Assembly (NCBI GenBank): GCA_964551645.1
Contig: CAZKDV010000014.1
Location: 1 to 33,757 of the forward strand
DNA: 33,757 nt
Source of the DNA: CAZKDV01 sp964551645
GTDB taxonomy: Bacteria > Bacteroidota > Bacteroidia > Bacteroidales > DTU049
Reading direction: 5' to 3'
Shown here: one piece after another, positions 14,644-24,467 of the stretch
Layout of the letters: every line of letters starts with the position of its first letter
Position numbering within the stretch: the stretch's first letter is position 1
Program-made: the position numbers and the translations under genes
The notes under the pieces: model-generated
What the model saw: the letters and a program-made list of their open reading frames with translations, nothing else
What the model was told of the DNA's origin: nothing
The model's database searches: none

Positions 14644-16272
14644 ATGAACAATGCACTTTTTAATTTCGAGCTTCCAAGTAATGAACCTATTTATTCATAT
14701 CTTGAGAATTCGCCCGAACGAATTTTACTTGAAAAAGAATTAGACAAACAGTTTAATGAAGTTGTTGATATTCCTTTGATTATCAATGGAAAAGAAATTA
14801 GAACAGGAATCACTGAAGATGTTGTTATGCCATGTGATCATGGACATGTTCTTGCTCGCTTCCACAAAGCAACTCCTAAAGAAGTACAAATGGCTATTGA
14901 TGCTGCACTTGAAGCAAAAAAGAAATGGTTAGATTTACCATGGACTGAACGCTCAATGGTATTATTAAAAGCAGCTGATTTGATTGCTAAAAAATACAGA
15001 TATGTTATTAGTGCTTCTACTATGTTGGGGCAGGCTAAGAATTGCTATCAATCTGAAATTGACTCTATTTGTGAAACAGTTGATTTTATGAGATTTAACT
15101 CATATTTCGTTTCTAAAATATACAATGACCAACCTATTCATGATTATACAAATATCAATAGAATGGAATATCGTCCACTTGAGGGTTTTGTATATACTAT
15201 TTCTCCTTTTAATTTTACTGCTATTGCTGCCAACTTAAATGCTTCAGTTGTGGTTATGGGCAATACAACAGTATGGAAACCAGCAACAACTTCAATGTTG
15301 TCAAGCTATTATTTGATGAAAGTATTTATGGAAGCTGGTTTGCCTGATGGCGTTATTAATATGGTTCCAGGTTCTGGTTCTGTTATTAGCGAAGTTGTTC
15401 TTAATCATAAAGATTTAGCAGGAATTCATTTTACTGGATCAAATAATACTTTTGACTTTTTATGGACAGAAACTGCTAAAAATTTAAAAAAATATAAATC
15501 ATATCCAAAATTAGTTGGTGAAACTGGCGGGAAAGACTTTATTTTTGCACATCCATCTGCCGATCCTCTCGAAGTTTCTACTGCACTTTTTGCCGGAGCA
15601 TTTGAGTTTCAAGGACAAAAATGTTCAGCATGTTCTCGTGCATATATCCCAAAATCAATGTGGGGAAAAGTGAAAGAAAACCTTATAGCTTTTAGAAGTA
15701 AAGTTACTATGGGTGATTCTAAAGACTTAAACAATTTTATTACTGCTGTCATTGATGAAAAATCATTTGATAATATAATGAGTTACATTAAGTATGTTAA
15801 AGAAGCTAATGATGCTGAAATTATATTCGGAGGCGAAGGAGATAAGTCAAAAGGATATTTTGTTGAACCGACAGTTGTTTTAACTACAAATCCAAAATTT
15901 AAAACTATACAAGAAGAAATTTTTGGACCAGTTTTAACTGTTTATGTATATGAAGACGATAAATTTAAAGAAACACTTGAGCTTTGCGATGAAACATCTC
16001 CTTATGGTTTGACAGGTTCAATATTCTCAAAAGAACGCTACGGACTTGTTGAGGCATACAATACACTTCGTTATAGTGCAGGCAATTTTTATTATAATGA
16101 TAAGTGTACAGGAGCAATGGTAGGAAAACAGCCATTTGGTGGCTCAAGAAGGTCAGGAACAAATGATAAAGCTGGAAGTATGTATAACTTATTGCGTTGG
16201 GTTAGCCCCAGAACAATAAAAGAAACTTTAGTGCCTCCAACTGACATACTTTATTCTTACATGAAAAAATAA
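14644..16272 (+). CDS. pruA: L-glutamate gamma-semialdehyde dehydrogenase (1-pyrroline-5-carboxylate dehydrogenase)
   Basis: A 542-residue aldehyde dehydrogenase of the P5CDH group. The length matches the single-function type (about 540 residues), not the proline dehydrogenase fusion PutA. The general base Glu293 is in VGETGGKDF and the catalytic nucleophile Cys327 is in GQKCSACSR. The cofactor-binding region includes ISPFNFTAIAANLNASVVVMG and the C-terminal part has GAMVGKQPFGGSRRSGTNDK. It oxidises glutamate semialdehyde to glutamate with NAD+, the second step of proline breakdown. No proline dehydrogenase gene is next to it. It is monocistronic between two terminators. Confidence 0.94.
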   Translation: MNNALFNFELPSNEPIYSYLENSPERILLEKELDKQFNEVVDIPLIINGKEIRTGITEDVVMPCDHGHVLARFHKATPKEVQMAIDAALEAKKKWLDLPWTERSMVLLKAADLIAKKYRYVISASTMLGQAKNCYQSEIDSICETVDFMRFNSYFVSKIYNDQPIHDYTNINRMEYRPLEGFVYTISPFNFTAIAANLNASVVVMGNTTVWKPATTSMLSSYYLMKVFMEAGLPDGVINMVPGSGSVISEVVLNHKDLAGIHFTGSNNTFDFLWTETAKNLKKYKSYPKLVGETGGKDFIFAHPSADPLEVSTALFAGAFEFQGQKCSACSRAYIPKSMWGKVKENLIAFRSKVTMGDSKDLNNFITAVIDEKSFDNIMSYIKYVKEANDAEIIFGGEGDKSKGYFVEPTVVLTTNPKFKTIQEEIFGPVLTVYVYEDDKFKETLELCDETSPYGLTGSIFSKERYGLVEAYNTLRYSAGNFYYNDKCTGAMVGKQPFGGSRRSGTNDKAGSMYNLLRWVSPRTIKETLVPPTDILYSYMKK

Positions 16273-16298
16273 ATCTAAGTTTTTCATAAGCACAAATT

Positions 16299-16325
16299 AG
16301 GGGACATTAATTGTCCCCTTTTTTA
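16299..16325 (+). terminator. Rho-independent terminator of pruA
   Basis: AGGGGACA-ttaat-TGTCCCCT followed by a T run. A GC-rich 8-bp stem that stands out in this AT-rich sequence. Confidence 0.85.
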
Positions 16326-16411
16326 ATTTTTGAAAAAACTATAAAATATTACAAATAACGAATAAAATTTAGTGAAAACAAAAACAAAAATAAAGCTGTT
16401 TTACAAGTTGT

Positions 16412-16425
16412 TACGAATATTTGTA
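16412..16425. promoter_or_regulatory. Operator-like palindrome upstream of recA
   Basis: TACGAATATTTGTA is a 14-bp near-perfect palindrome (one mismatched pair) 33 bp ahead of the recA -7 box. Its place next to the promoter would suit an SOS repressor. I do not know the LexA site of this group, so this is a candidate only. Confidence 0.25.
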
Positions 16426-16457
16426 TAAAATTCTATTTATAGAAACTAAAAAATGTA

Positions 16458-16465
16458 TATCTTTG
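16458..16465 (+). promoter_or_regulatory. -7 element of recA
   Basis: TATCTTTG is a perfect TAnnTTTG, 32 bp before ATG 16498. It lies inside the possible 15-codon upstream extension of the reading frame, so the extension would not be transcribed from here. No TTG at the standard -33 spacing. Confidence 0.4.
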
Positions 16466-16497
16466 AAAACAATAAAAAAAATAAAAATTATAGTGAT

Positions 16498-17514
16498 ATG
16501 AGTAAAAATAAACAAACTGATAATGCTGAAAATAAGGCGAAATTGCAAGCATTGCAAACAACACTTGAGAAATTGGATAAAACATACGGAAAAGGTGCAG
16601 TTATGAGACTTGGAGATAATCCAGTTGAAAGGCCGGAGGTAGTTTCTACAGGTTCAATTTCTATTGATTATGCTTTAGGAATTGGCGGATTGCCACGCGG
16701 TCGAATTGTTGAAATATACGGACCTGAGGCTAGCGGAAAAACTACGCTTGCGATACATGTTATTGCAGAAGCTCAGAAAAAAGGCGGTCTTGCCGCTTTC
16801 ATAGATGCCGAACATGCTTTTGACCAATTTTATGCTAAAAATCTTGGCGTTGATGTTGAAAACTTATTGATTTCACAGCCAGATAATGGAGAACAAGGCT
16901 TAGAAATAGCCGAAAACCTTATTCGCTCCGGTGCTTTAGATGTTATTGTTATAGATTCTGTTGCAGCTTTGACCCCGAAAAGTGAAATTGAAGGCGAAAT
17001 GGGTGATTCAAAAATGGGATTACAAGCAAGATTAATGTCGCAAGCATTGAGAAAATTAACTGCAACTATTAGTAAAACTAAATGTATTTGCATTTTTATC
17101 AATCAATTGCGTGATAAAATAGGAGTTGTATTTGGTAATCCTGAAACTACAACAGGTGGGAATGCTCTCAAATTTTATTCATCTGTTAGAATTGACATCA
17201 GAAGAATAAGTCAAATCAAAGATGGAGATAATATTGTTGGAAATAGAACAAAAGTAAAAGTGGTTAAAAATAAAGTAGCTCCTCCATTTCGAACTGCCGA
17301 ACTTGATATTATTTATGGCGAAGGCTTTTCAAAAATTGGAGAAATTATTGACCTCGGCGTAGATATGAACATTATTAAGAAAAGTGGTTCGTGGTTTAGC
17401 TATGGAGACACTAAGTTAGGACAAGGTCGTGAAGCAGTTAAGTCTTTACTTCAAGATAATCCCGAACTGAGTTTAGAACTTGAAAATTCAATTATTGAAA
17501 GACTTAATTCGTAA
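16498..17514 (+). CDS. recA: Recombinase RecA
   Basis: About 338 residues from ATG 16498 (MSKNKQTDN). Walker A GPEASGKTT at about 75-83, Walker B DVIVIDSVAAL, and the ATP/DNA-responsive loop with FINQLRDKIGVVFGNPETTTGG are all present. The C-terminal domain is intact. RecA forms ATP-dependent filaments on single-stranded DNA for homologous pairing and SOS activation. A possible upstream ATG at 16453 would add 15 residues, but a promoter -7 box overlaps that stretch, so the shorter form is preferred. A TPR lipoprotein gene follows after 12 bp and may be cotranscribed. Confidence 0.97.
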   Translation: MSKNKQTDNAENKAKLQALQTTLEKLDKTYGKGAVMRLGDNPVERPEVVSTGSISIDYALGIGGLPRGRIVEIYGPEASGKTTLAIHVIAEAQKKGGLAAFIDAEHAFDQFYAKNLGVDVENLLISQPDNGEQGLEIAENLIRSGALDVIVIDSVAALTPKSEIEGEMGDSKMGLQARLMSQALRKLTATISKTKCICIFINQLRDKIGVVFGNPETTTGGNALKFYSSVRIDIRRISQIKDGDNIVGNRTKVKVVKNKVAPPFRTAELDIIYGEGFSKIGEIIDLGVDMNIIKKSGSWFSYGDTKLGQGREAVKSLLQDNPELSLELENSIIERLNS

Positions 17515-17526
17515 AACTAAACATTA

Positions 17527-18555
17527 ATGAAGTGTAAATTATTTGGGCTTTTTGCCTTAATTATTTTTAGTGTTTTTTTGTTAGTAAATTGTAGGCAGAC
17601 TACTCAACAAGATTCTGAACATGGCATTGTTGAAGAAAGTCTGATTTCTTCGCTTTCTGAGCAGATTAAAAAAAATCCTCAATCAGATGATTTGTATCAT
17701 CAGCGTGCTTTGGCACATATAGCTGAAAACATGTTTTACGAAGCACTGAGTGATGTCAATATGGCTTTGCAATTATCTCCTCAAAACACAGTTTATACTA
17801 TCACATTGGGAGATATTTATTTTGCTATGGGTAATGTTGATAATTGCCGCAAAGCTCTTATTACTGCATCAGATAATGATCCTGCTAATGTTGAACCAAT
17901 TCTTAAACTTGCTGAATTAGATTTGATTCTCAAAGACTATGATAAAATGAATATGTACTTACAAAAAGTATGGTCAATTGAGAAACACAATGCTCAAGCT
18001 TTTTTTATGCAAGCAATTGCTTTCAAAGAGCAAAAAGATACTAATAAAGCAATGAAATCTTTGATTTTGGCAACAACATATAATCCCGAGCATTACGACG
18101 CTTTTGTGCAAGCTGGGTTAATTTCTTCAAGTCAGAAAAATCCTATTGCAGAAGAGTTTTTGCAAACAGCAATTAATATTTCACCACATTTAATTGAAGC
18201 AAGATATGCCCTTGCAATGTATTATCAAGACAATGATTTTGCTGATAAGGCATTGCAACAATATAATATCATTTTGAGTATTGACACAAATTATGTTCAA
18301 GCATATTATAATATTGGTTATATTCAATTAGTTGAAAATAATAACTTCAAACAAGCTGCAGAGTATTTTAATACAGCAATACTTTTAAACCCAAATTATA
18401 CTGAAGCATATTACAATAGGGGATATTGCTATGAATTGTTAGGAGAAGTTGATAATGCAAGAAAAGATTATCAAACAGCATTGCAATTGCACAATAATTA
18501 TAGAAAGGCTATTGATGGTTTAAATAGATTGGATAGATTGATTATTTTGAATTAG
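17527..18555 (+). CDS. TPR-repeat lipoprotein
   Basis: A 342-residue protein with a lipoprotein-type signal (LFALIIFSVFLLVNC, Cys22). The rest is helical TPR repeats, about eight to nine copies. Typical ones are VYTITLGDIYFAMGNVDN, VQAYYNIGYIQLVENNNF and TEAYYNRGYCYELLGEVDN. It probably sits on the envelope and acts as a scaffold. It starts 12 bp after recA, but I see no functional link. The closeness may only reflect cotranscription. No enzyme motif is seen. Confidence 0.85.
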   Translation: MKCKLFGLFALIIFSVFLLVNCRQTTQQDSEHGIVEESLISSLSEQIKKNPQSDDLYHQRALAHIAENMFYEALSDVNMALQLSPQNTVYTITLGDIYFAMGNVDNCRKALITASDNDPANVEPILKLAELDLILKDYDKMNMYLQKVWSIEKHNAQAFFMQAIAFKEQKDTNKAMKSLILATTYNPEHYDAFVQAGLISSSQKNPIAEEFLQTAINISPHLIEARYALAMYYQDNDFADKALQQYNIILSIDTNYVQAYYNIGYIQLVENNNFKQAAEYFNTAILLNPNYTEAYYNRGYCYELLGEVDNARKDYQTALQLHNNYRKAIDGLNRLDRLIILN

Positions 18556-18573
18556 CTGAACACATTTTGTGTA

Positions 18574-18591
18574 AAAAAACATTAGTTTTTT
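18574..18591 (+). terminator. Weak AT-rich hairpin, possible terminator
   Basis: AAAAAAC-ATTA-GTTTTTT, 7-bp stem with a T run, in the 61-bp gap after the TPR gene. The stem has a single G-C pair, so it may be chance. Confidence 0.25.
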
Positions 18592-18616
18592 AAAAACAAT
18601 TTGAACTTTAAAATAT

Positions 18617-20695
18617 ATGAAGAAATTAACATTAATTTTAGGAATTGTAGTTTTATTGAGTGCATGTAAACAAGAAATGAAAGAAGGAAACATTATTCAA
18701 AAACAAACTCATACATCTGAAAATGGTCTTATGCACGACCAATCTTTGTGGTATTTTGGTAGAATATCGGATATTAAAATTTCACCCGATAAGTCAAAAT
18801 TACTTTATGGAGTTACATATTATGATATATCTGAAAATAAAGGAAATCGCGAATTGTATATTCTTGATTTGCAAACATCTGAGACTACTCAAATAACAAA
18901 AACTGCAAAAAGTGAGCAAAATGCTGTTTGGCGACCAGATGGTGAAAAAATTGGCTTTCTGTATCCCACAGTAGATGGAAGCATGCAAATCTTCGAAATG
19001 GATATTGATGGGTCTAATAGAAAACAAATATCTTATATTGATGGAGATATTAATGGATTTAGCTATTCTCCCGATATGAAACATATTGCTTATCATGCTT
19101 TGGGAATTAATAAGCCTACTGCTAAAGATAAATATCCTGAACTTGAAAAAGCAAATGCAAGAATCATTGATGATTTAATGTATAGACATTGGGATCATTG
19201 GGTGCAAGACTATGAACATATTTTTATTTCAGAGTATAAAGATTCAAAAATTTCTACTGGCGAAGATATTATGAAAGATGAGCTATGGGAATCTCCGGTT
19301 AGACCATTTGGCGGAATTGAGCAAATAGCATGGCATCCTGATGGAAAATCTATTGTTTATACTTGTAGAAAACTTAAAGGAATTGACTATGCTTTGTCAA
19401 CAAACACAGATTTGTATCAATATGATTTAGTTACAAAAAACACCATAAACCTGACTGAAGGCATGATGGGATATGATGTAAATCCTATTTTTTCTCCCGA
19501 TGGAAATATGTTAGCTTGGCAAAGTATGGCAAGAAATGGATACGAAGCAGATAAGTATAGACTTTTTGTGATGGATTTAAAAACAAGGAATAAAAGGGAT
19601 ATAACCGAAAATTTTGATGCAAATGCAAATGATTTAACATGGAACGAAGACAGTAAATCAATTTACTTTTTATCAGAACACTTAGGTTCGGTAGAAGTAT
19701 TTAATGTCAATTTAGACGAAACAACTCCAAGACAAATTACTGAAGGAACTCATGATTATGTTGGTATTCAGCTTGCTGAAAATAGCTTGATTGCGATGAA
19801 GCAAAGTATGTCTAAACCAACAGAAATATACAAAGTAAATATTGAAAATGGTGAAGATACTGAACTTTCATTTGTAAACAAAGATATACTTGATAATCTC
19901 AAAATGGGGAAAGTTGAAAAACGATGGATTACTACAACAGATAATAAAAAAATGCTTACTTGGGTAATTTATCCACCTAATTTTGACCCAGAAAAGAAGT
20001 ATCCAACTCTTTTATACTGTCAAGGCGGACCTCAAAGCATGGTTAGTCAGTTTTGGTCATATCGTTGGAATTTTCAAATGATGGCTGCACATGGTTATAT
20101 TATTGTCGCACCTAATCGTAGGGGCTTGCCCGGTTTTGGAATGGAATGGCTTGAACAGATTAGTGGTGATTACGGCGGTCAAAATATTAAAGATTATTTA
20201 GTTGCCATAGACGAACTTGCAAAAGAACCTTATGTTGATGAAGATAAATTAGGTGCAATTGGGGCAAGCTACGGAGGATATTCAGTATTTCATTTAGCAG
20301 GAGTTCACAATAAAAGGTTTAAAGCCTTTATTTCTCATGCAGGAATATTTAATTTTGAATCGCAATATCTTGAAACAGAAGAACTTTTTTTTCCTAATTG
20401 GGATTATGGTGGTCCTTTCTGGGATAATACAAATTCAGTAGTGAGGCGTTCTTATGCTGCTTCTCCTCATTTATTTGTAAAAAATTGGGATACTCCCATT
20501 TTAATTATACATGGAGAGTTAGATTATAGAATATCTTACACTCAGAGCATGCAAGCATTTAATGCAGCACAAATTCGTGGTATCCCATCAAAACTATTGT
20601 TGTTCCCTGATGAAAATCATTGGATATTAAAACCTCAAAATGCAATTTTGTGGCAAAAAGAATTTTTTGGGTGGCTTGATACTTATTTAAAGTAA
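18617..20695 (+). CDS. S9 family (prolyl oligopeptidase-type) serine peptidase, lipoprotein
   Basis: A 692-residue protein. The N-terminus (LILGIVVLLSACKQ) is a lipoprotein signal with Cys17. Residues about 40-420 form a beta-propeller of WD40-like/TolB-type blades (ISPDKSKLLYG, WRPDGEKIGFLYP, FSPDGNMLAWQS). The alpha/beta-hydrolase domain at the C-terminus has the catalytic triad Ser551 (GASYGGY), Asp636 (GELDYRI) and His668 (DENHWIL). The family cleaves short peptides, often at the N-terminus (dipeptidyl or acylaminoacyl peptidases). The exact specificity is not decided here. It is expected in the periplasm or at the envelope, for peptide use. It is probably transcribed alone. Confidence 0.92.
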   Translation: MKKLTLILGIVVLLSACKQEMKEGNIIQKQTHTSENGLMHDQSLWYFGRISDIKISPDKSKLLYGVTYYDISENKGNRELYILDLQTSETTQITKTAKSEQNAVWRPDGEKIGFLYPTVDGSMQIFEMDIDGSNRKQISYIDGDINGFSYSPDMKHIAYHALGINKPTAKDKYPELEKANARIIDDLMYRHWDHWVQDYEHIFISEYKDSKISTGEDIMKDELWESPVRPFGGIEQIAWHPDGKSIVYTCRKLKGIDYALSTNTDLYQYDLVTKNTINLTEGMMGYDVNPIFSPDGNMLAWQSMARNGYEADKYRLFVMDLKTRNKRDITENFDANANDLTWNEDSKSIYFLSEHLGSVEVFNVNLDETTPRQITEGTHDYVGIQLAENSLIAMKQSMSKPTEIYKVNIENGEDTELSFVNKDILDNLKMGKVEKRWITTTDNKKMLTWVIYPPNFDPEKKYPTLLYCQGGPQSMVSQFWSYRWNFQMMAAHGYIIVAPNRRGLPGFGMEWLEQISGDYGGQNIKDYLVAIDELAKEPYVDEDKLGAIGASYGGYSVFHLAGVHNKRFKAFISHAGIFNFESQYLETEELFFPNWDYGGPFWDNTNSVVRRSYAASPHLFVKNWDTPILIIHGELDYRISYTQSMQAFNAAQIRGIPSKLLLFPDENHWILKPQNAILWQKEFFGWLDTYLK

Positions 20696-20720
20696 CAACA
20701 ATTTATTAAAAAAAAGAGTG

Positions 20721-20728
20721 TAATTTTG
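20721..20728 (+). promoter_or_regulatory. -7 element of pyrG
   Basis: TAATTTTG, 37 bp before the pyrG ATG. A short hairpin TGTGG-ctttaaa-CCACA follows directly (20727-20743) and would lie at the very start of the leader. No TTG at -33. Confidence 0.4.
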
Positions 20729-20765
20729 TGGCTTTAAACCACATACCTTATTTTATTTAGTATTT

Positions 20766-22379
20766 ATGCGAAAAACAAAACATATTTTTGTAACGGGTGG
20801 TGTTGTTTCATCTTTAGGAAAAGGGATTGTATCGGCTTCTCTTGCTAAACTATTGCAATTGAGCGGTTATAGTGTTACAATTCAAAAATTAGACCCGTAT
20901 ATTAATATTGACCCCGGGACATTAAATCCTTATGAACACGGAGAATGTTATGTTACGGAAGATGGAGCTGAAACTGACTTAGACCTTGGGCATTATGAAC
21001 GCTTTCTTAATGTATATACTACTCAAGCACACAATGTTACAACAGGGAAAATTTATCAATCTGTTATTGAAAAAGAAAGAAGAGGAGATTTTTTAGGTGA
21101 AACAGTTCAAGTTATTCCTCATATAACTGACGAAATTAAATACAGAATCAAACTCCTATCTACTACAGGAAAATATGATATTGTTATTACTGAAATTGGT
21201 GGAACTGTGGGCGATATTGAGTCATTGCCTTATATTGAAGCTATTCGTCAAATGAGATGGGAGATGGGTAAAGATTGCTTGAGCATACATTTGACTCTTG
21301 TTCCTTTTTTGCCTACCGCAGCCGAATTAAAAACAAAACCTACTCAACATTCTGTAAAAACACTTTTAGAGCAAGGAGTTCAACCAGACATTATCGTTTG
21401 TCGTACTTGCAAATCACTTACGGAGCAAATGAGAAATAAGATTGCTTTGTTTTGTAATGTTGAACTTGATGCCGTTATTGAGTCAATTGATGCTGAAACT
21501 ATATATGATGTGCCTTTGCTAATGAGAGATGAAAAGTTAGATAAAGTTGCATTAAGAAAAATGAACTTGGAGGCAAAGAAAGTATTAAAACTGAAAGAAT
21601 GGGAAAAGTTTTTGTTCAAATTGAAAAATCCAAAAACAGAAGTGTCAATTTACTTAGTAGGTAAATATATAGAGTTGAAAGATGCTTATTTGTCAATAAA
21701 TGAAGCATTTATCCATGCAGGGGCAGTATTGCAGATAAAAGTTAATTTAGTGAAAGTTCATTCAGAAACACTAATGCCAGATACATACGAAGATATTTTA
21801 TCTGAGGCAGATGGTGTCCTTGTAGCACCAGGATTTGGAGGTAGAGGTTTTGAAGGCAAAATATTAGCTGTGAAATATGCTAGAGAAAACAATGTTCCTT
21901 TTTTTGGTATATGTTTGGGTATGCAAGCAGCTGTGATTGAGTTTGCAAGAAATGTTTTAAATATGCAAAATGCTCATACTAAGGAAGTTGATAAAAGAAC
22001 GCCATATCCTGTTATTGACATCATGGATTCTCAAAAGAAAGCCGCAGGCAAAGGAGGCACAATGAGATTAGGTGCTTATCCGTGTAAACTAAGCGAAAAA
22101 TCTAAGGCTAGAAAAATATACCAATGTGAAGAGATAAGCGAAAGACATAGGCATAGATACGAGTTTAATAATAAATATATAGAACAGTATGAAAAGGCTG
22201 GTATGCTTGCAACAGGTATCAATCCACAAGATGAACTTGTAGAAATAGTAGAGATAAATAGTCACCCATGGTTTATTGGGGTGCAGTTTCACCCTGAATA
22301 TAAGAGTACGGTTGAAGAACCTCATGTTTTGTTCATTGACTTTGTCAAAGCAGCTAAACAATTTAAGAGCAGAAACTAA
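20766..22379 (+). CDS. pyrG: CTP synthase
   Basis: A 537-residue enzyme of standard length. The amidoligase domain (about 1-270) starts with KHIFVTGGVVSSLGKGIVSA, the ATP/UTP-binding P-loop. The glutaminase domain (about 290-535) has the catalytic triad Cys383 (GICLGMQ), His509 and Glu511 (FHPEY). It makes CTP from UTP, ATP and glutamine. It is followed after 60 bp by yidC with its own -7 element, an order often seen in Bacteroidota. No truncation or missing key residue. Confidence 0.97.
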   Translation: MRKTKHIFVTGGVVSSLGKGIVSASLAKLLQLSGYSVTIQKLDPYINIDPGTLNPYEHGECYVTEDGAETDLDLGHYERFLNVYTTQAHNVTTGKIYQSVIEKERRGDFLGETVQVIPHITDEIKYRIKLLSTTGKYDIVITEIGGTVGDIESLPYIEAIRQMRWEMGKDCLSIHLTLVPFLPTAAELKTKPTQHSVKTLLEQGVQPDIIVCRTCKSLTEQMRNKIALFCNVELDAVIESIDAETIYDVPLLMRDEKLDKVALRKMNLEAKKVLKLKEWEKFLFKLKNPKTEVSIYLVGKYIELKDAYLSINEAFIHAGAVLQIKVNLVKVHSETLMPDTYEDILSEADGVLVAPGFGGRGFEGKILAVKYARENNVPFFGICLGMQAAVIEFARNVLNMQNAHTKEVDKRTPYPVIDIMDSQKKAAGKGGTMRLGAYPCKLSEKSKARKIYQCEEISERHRHRYEFNNKYIEQYEKAGMLATGINPQDELVEIVEINSHPWFIGVQFHPEYKSTVEEPHVLFIDFVKAAKQFKSRN

Positions 22380-22399
22380 TCAGTTTCTAATAGAATTTA

Positions 22400-22407
22400 T
22401 ATCTTTG
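22400..22407 (+). promoter_or_regulatory. -7 element of yidC
   Basis: TATCTTTG, 32 bp before the ATG, fits TAnnTTTG. No TTG at -33. Confidence 0.35.
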
Positions 22408-22439
22408 CCAACTAATTTACATACATTATACTAAATAAT

Positions 22440-24383
22440 ATGTTTAAAGACAAAAATACACTTATAGGTTTTTTGCTCATTTTTGCAATTTTAATAGGTT
22501 TTAGCATTTTAAATACTCCATCTCAGGAAGAAATTGAACGGCATAAAGCCAGACAAGATTCAATTAAAATTACTCAAGCTGAAGTAATTGATAATGAGCC
22601 TTATGTGGAGCAAATAAACAATAATGCAGTTTCGGAAGCAATAACTCAATCAAATTCTGAAATTGAGGGAACAACAGTTGATGATAGATACAACAATATT
22701 CCTTTTTTATATGCCGAAAATATAGAAGCCGAGCAAGTTTACTATGTTGAGAATAATCTTTTTACAATAGGGTTTAGCAATGTAGGTGGTAAGATTAAAG
22801 AATTTAAGTTTAATGAAGATGATTTTTTAAAATGGGATAAAACAAGTTTGTATCTGATAAATAATTCATTAAATAAGTTTGGACTTACATTTTTTGCCAA
22901 TAATAGACCCGTACACACATCTGATTTAAGATTTGAACCAGTTTTTTACGATACTAAAAAGCAAGATACAATCAAATCTACACAAGATAAGCCTATTAAG
23001 TTTGGAATGCGACTATTCCCTTACGCCTCAAATAATACAGATGAAAAAGATGTCCAAGAATCATGGTTAGAGTTTGTATATATTATTTATCATGATAGCT
23101 ATAAGATTGATTTTCAAATAGACTTTCATAATGCTAATAGTTTTCTTTCTTCAAATACAACTTCTGTTGATTTTGAAATGGAAGCTAATTTGTTTAGTCA
23201 AGAAAAAAACACATCAACTGAAAAAATGGTTTCTACCGTTTACTATAGGTTTTTGAATGATGATGTAAAATATTTATCAGAAAAGAAAAATGCAAAAGAG
23301 GCACTTAGAACCAAAGTTCAATGGGTGTCATTTAAACAGCAGTTCTTTTCGTTTACTCTTATTTCTGACTTAGGCTTTCAATCTGCTGATGTTGAGGTGT
23401 TTAATGATGAGTATATTCGAGATGAAGATTATCTCCGAACAATGAAGTCGGTTATGACTCTTCCGATTGAAAAATTTGACCAAACTATTCCGTTGTCTTT
23501 GTATGTAGGTCCAAACAAGTATAAAACGATGAGGAGCTATGATTTGGAACTTGAAAAACAAATACCTTTGGGTTGGAGTTTTTTCCTTTTGGCTTGGATT
23601 AATAGATATGCTGTAATTCCTGTATTTAACTTTTTAGAAAGTTTTAATTTAAGTTATGGTATAATTATACTGATTTTAACAATACTATTAAAAATTGTAC
23701 TTCTCCCGATTGCATATAAAACTTATATTTCTTCAGCAAGAATGAAGGTTTTAAAACCTGAAATTGACATAATCAATAAAAAATTTCCTAAAAAGGAAGA
23801 TGCAATGAAGAAACAGCAAGCAACAATGGACTTGTATAAAAAGGCAGGAGTGAGTCCTATGTCGGGATGTTTGCCAATGCTGTTGCAATTTCCGATTCTG
23901 ATTGCTATGTTTAGATTCTTTCCTGCTTCTATTGAGTTGAGGCAAAAATCTTTTTTATGGGCAAGCGATTTATCAACTTATGACTCAATTTTAGATTTAC
24001 CTTTCACAATTCCATTCTACGGAGATCACGTTAGTTTATTCACTTTATTGATGACTGTATCTACAATAATTTATACAAGAATGAATTCACAAAATATGGC
24101 TTCGTCAAATCAAATGCCGGGTATGAAAATGATGATGTATATGATGCCTATTATGTTTTTAGGTTTTTTTAATAGCTATTCTTCAGCACTAAGTTATTAC
24201 TATTTCTTAGCAAACATTATAACTTTTGGACAAATGTGGCTATTTAGGCAAATAATTAATGACCAAAAGATTTTAGATAAGATTCAGGAAAATAAAACAA
24301 AAAAGACTAAGAAGTCTGGTTTTCAAAAAAGACTTGAAGAAATGTCTAGACAGCAACAGCAACAACAAAGAAGAAAGAAATAA
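22440..24383 (+). CDS. yidC: Membrane protein insertase YidC
   Basis: A 647-residue Gram-negative-type YidC. The first membrane segment is at about 8-25 (LIGFLLIFAILIGFSIL). A large periplasmic beta-domain follows (about 70-375). The conserved insertase core (about 385-610) has WINRYAVIPVFNFLESFNLSYG, the charged hydrophobic groove, and MYMMPIMFLGFFNSYSSALS. The C-terminus is basic and Gln-rich (KRLEEMSRQQQQQQRRKK), where other YidC proteins contact ribosomes. It inserts membrane proteins with or without SecYEG. The start agrees with the -7 element at 22400. Confidence 0.96.
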   Translation: MFKDKNTLIGFLLIFAILIGFSILNTPSQEEIERHKARQDSIKITQAEVIDNEPYVEQINNNAVSEAITQSNSEIEGTTVDDRYNNIPFLYAENIEAEQVYYVENNLFTIGFSNVGGKIKEFKFNEDDFLKWDKTSLYLINNSLNKFGLTFFANNRPVHTSDLRFEPVFYDTKKQDTIKSTQDKPIKFGMRLFPYASNNTDEKDVQESWLEFVYIIYHDSYKIDFQIDFHNANSFLSSNTTSVDFEMEANLFSQEKNTSTEKMVSTVYYRFLNDDVKYLSEKKNAKEALRTKVQWVSFKQQFFSFTLISDLGFQSADVEVFNDEYIRDEDYLRTMKSVMTLPIEKFDQTIPLSLYVGPNKYKTMRSYDLELEKQIPLGWSFFLLAWINRYAVIPVFNFLESFNLSYGIIILILTILLKIVLLPIAYKTYISSARMKVLKPEIDIINKKFPKKEDAMKKQQATMDLYKKAGVSPMSGCLPMLLQFPILIAMFRFFPASIELRQKSFLWASDLSTYDSILDLPFTIPFYGDHVSLFTLLMTVSTIIYTRMNSQNMASSNQMPGMKMMMYMMPIMFLGFFNSYSSALSYYYFLANIITFGQMWLFRQIINDQKILDKIQENKTKKTKKSGFQKRLEEMSRQQQQQQRRKK

Positions 24384-24437
24384 GAAATTAGACTAAAATA
24401 AAAAAATAAAAAAAGTCCTTTGTATTAATAATTTATT

Positions 24438-24445
24438 TAACTTTG
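24438..24445 (+). promoter_or_regulatory. -7 element of rpsO
   Basis: TAACTTTG, 22 bp before the ATG. A TTG at 24420-24422 is 15 bp away, shorter than usual. Confidence 0.4.
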
Positions 24446-24467
24446 CAAACTCAAAAAGTATAATAAT

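Noticed and set aside
20727..20743. CTP-sensing attenuator upstream of pyrG
   Set aside because: The hairpin TGTGG/CCACA is only 5 bp, lies at the very 5' end of the expected leader, has no T run, and the initial G run used in the known Gram-positive mechanism is absent.
22371..22388. Terminator at the end of pyrG (AGAAACT-aatc-AGTTTCT)
   Set aside because: The hairpin is perfect but overlaps the stop codon and lacks a T run.
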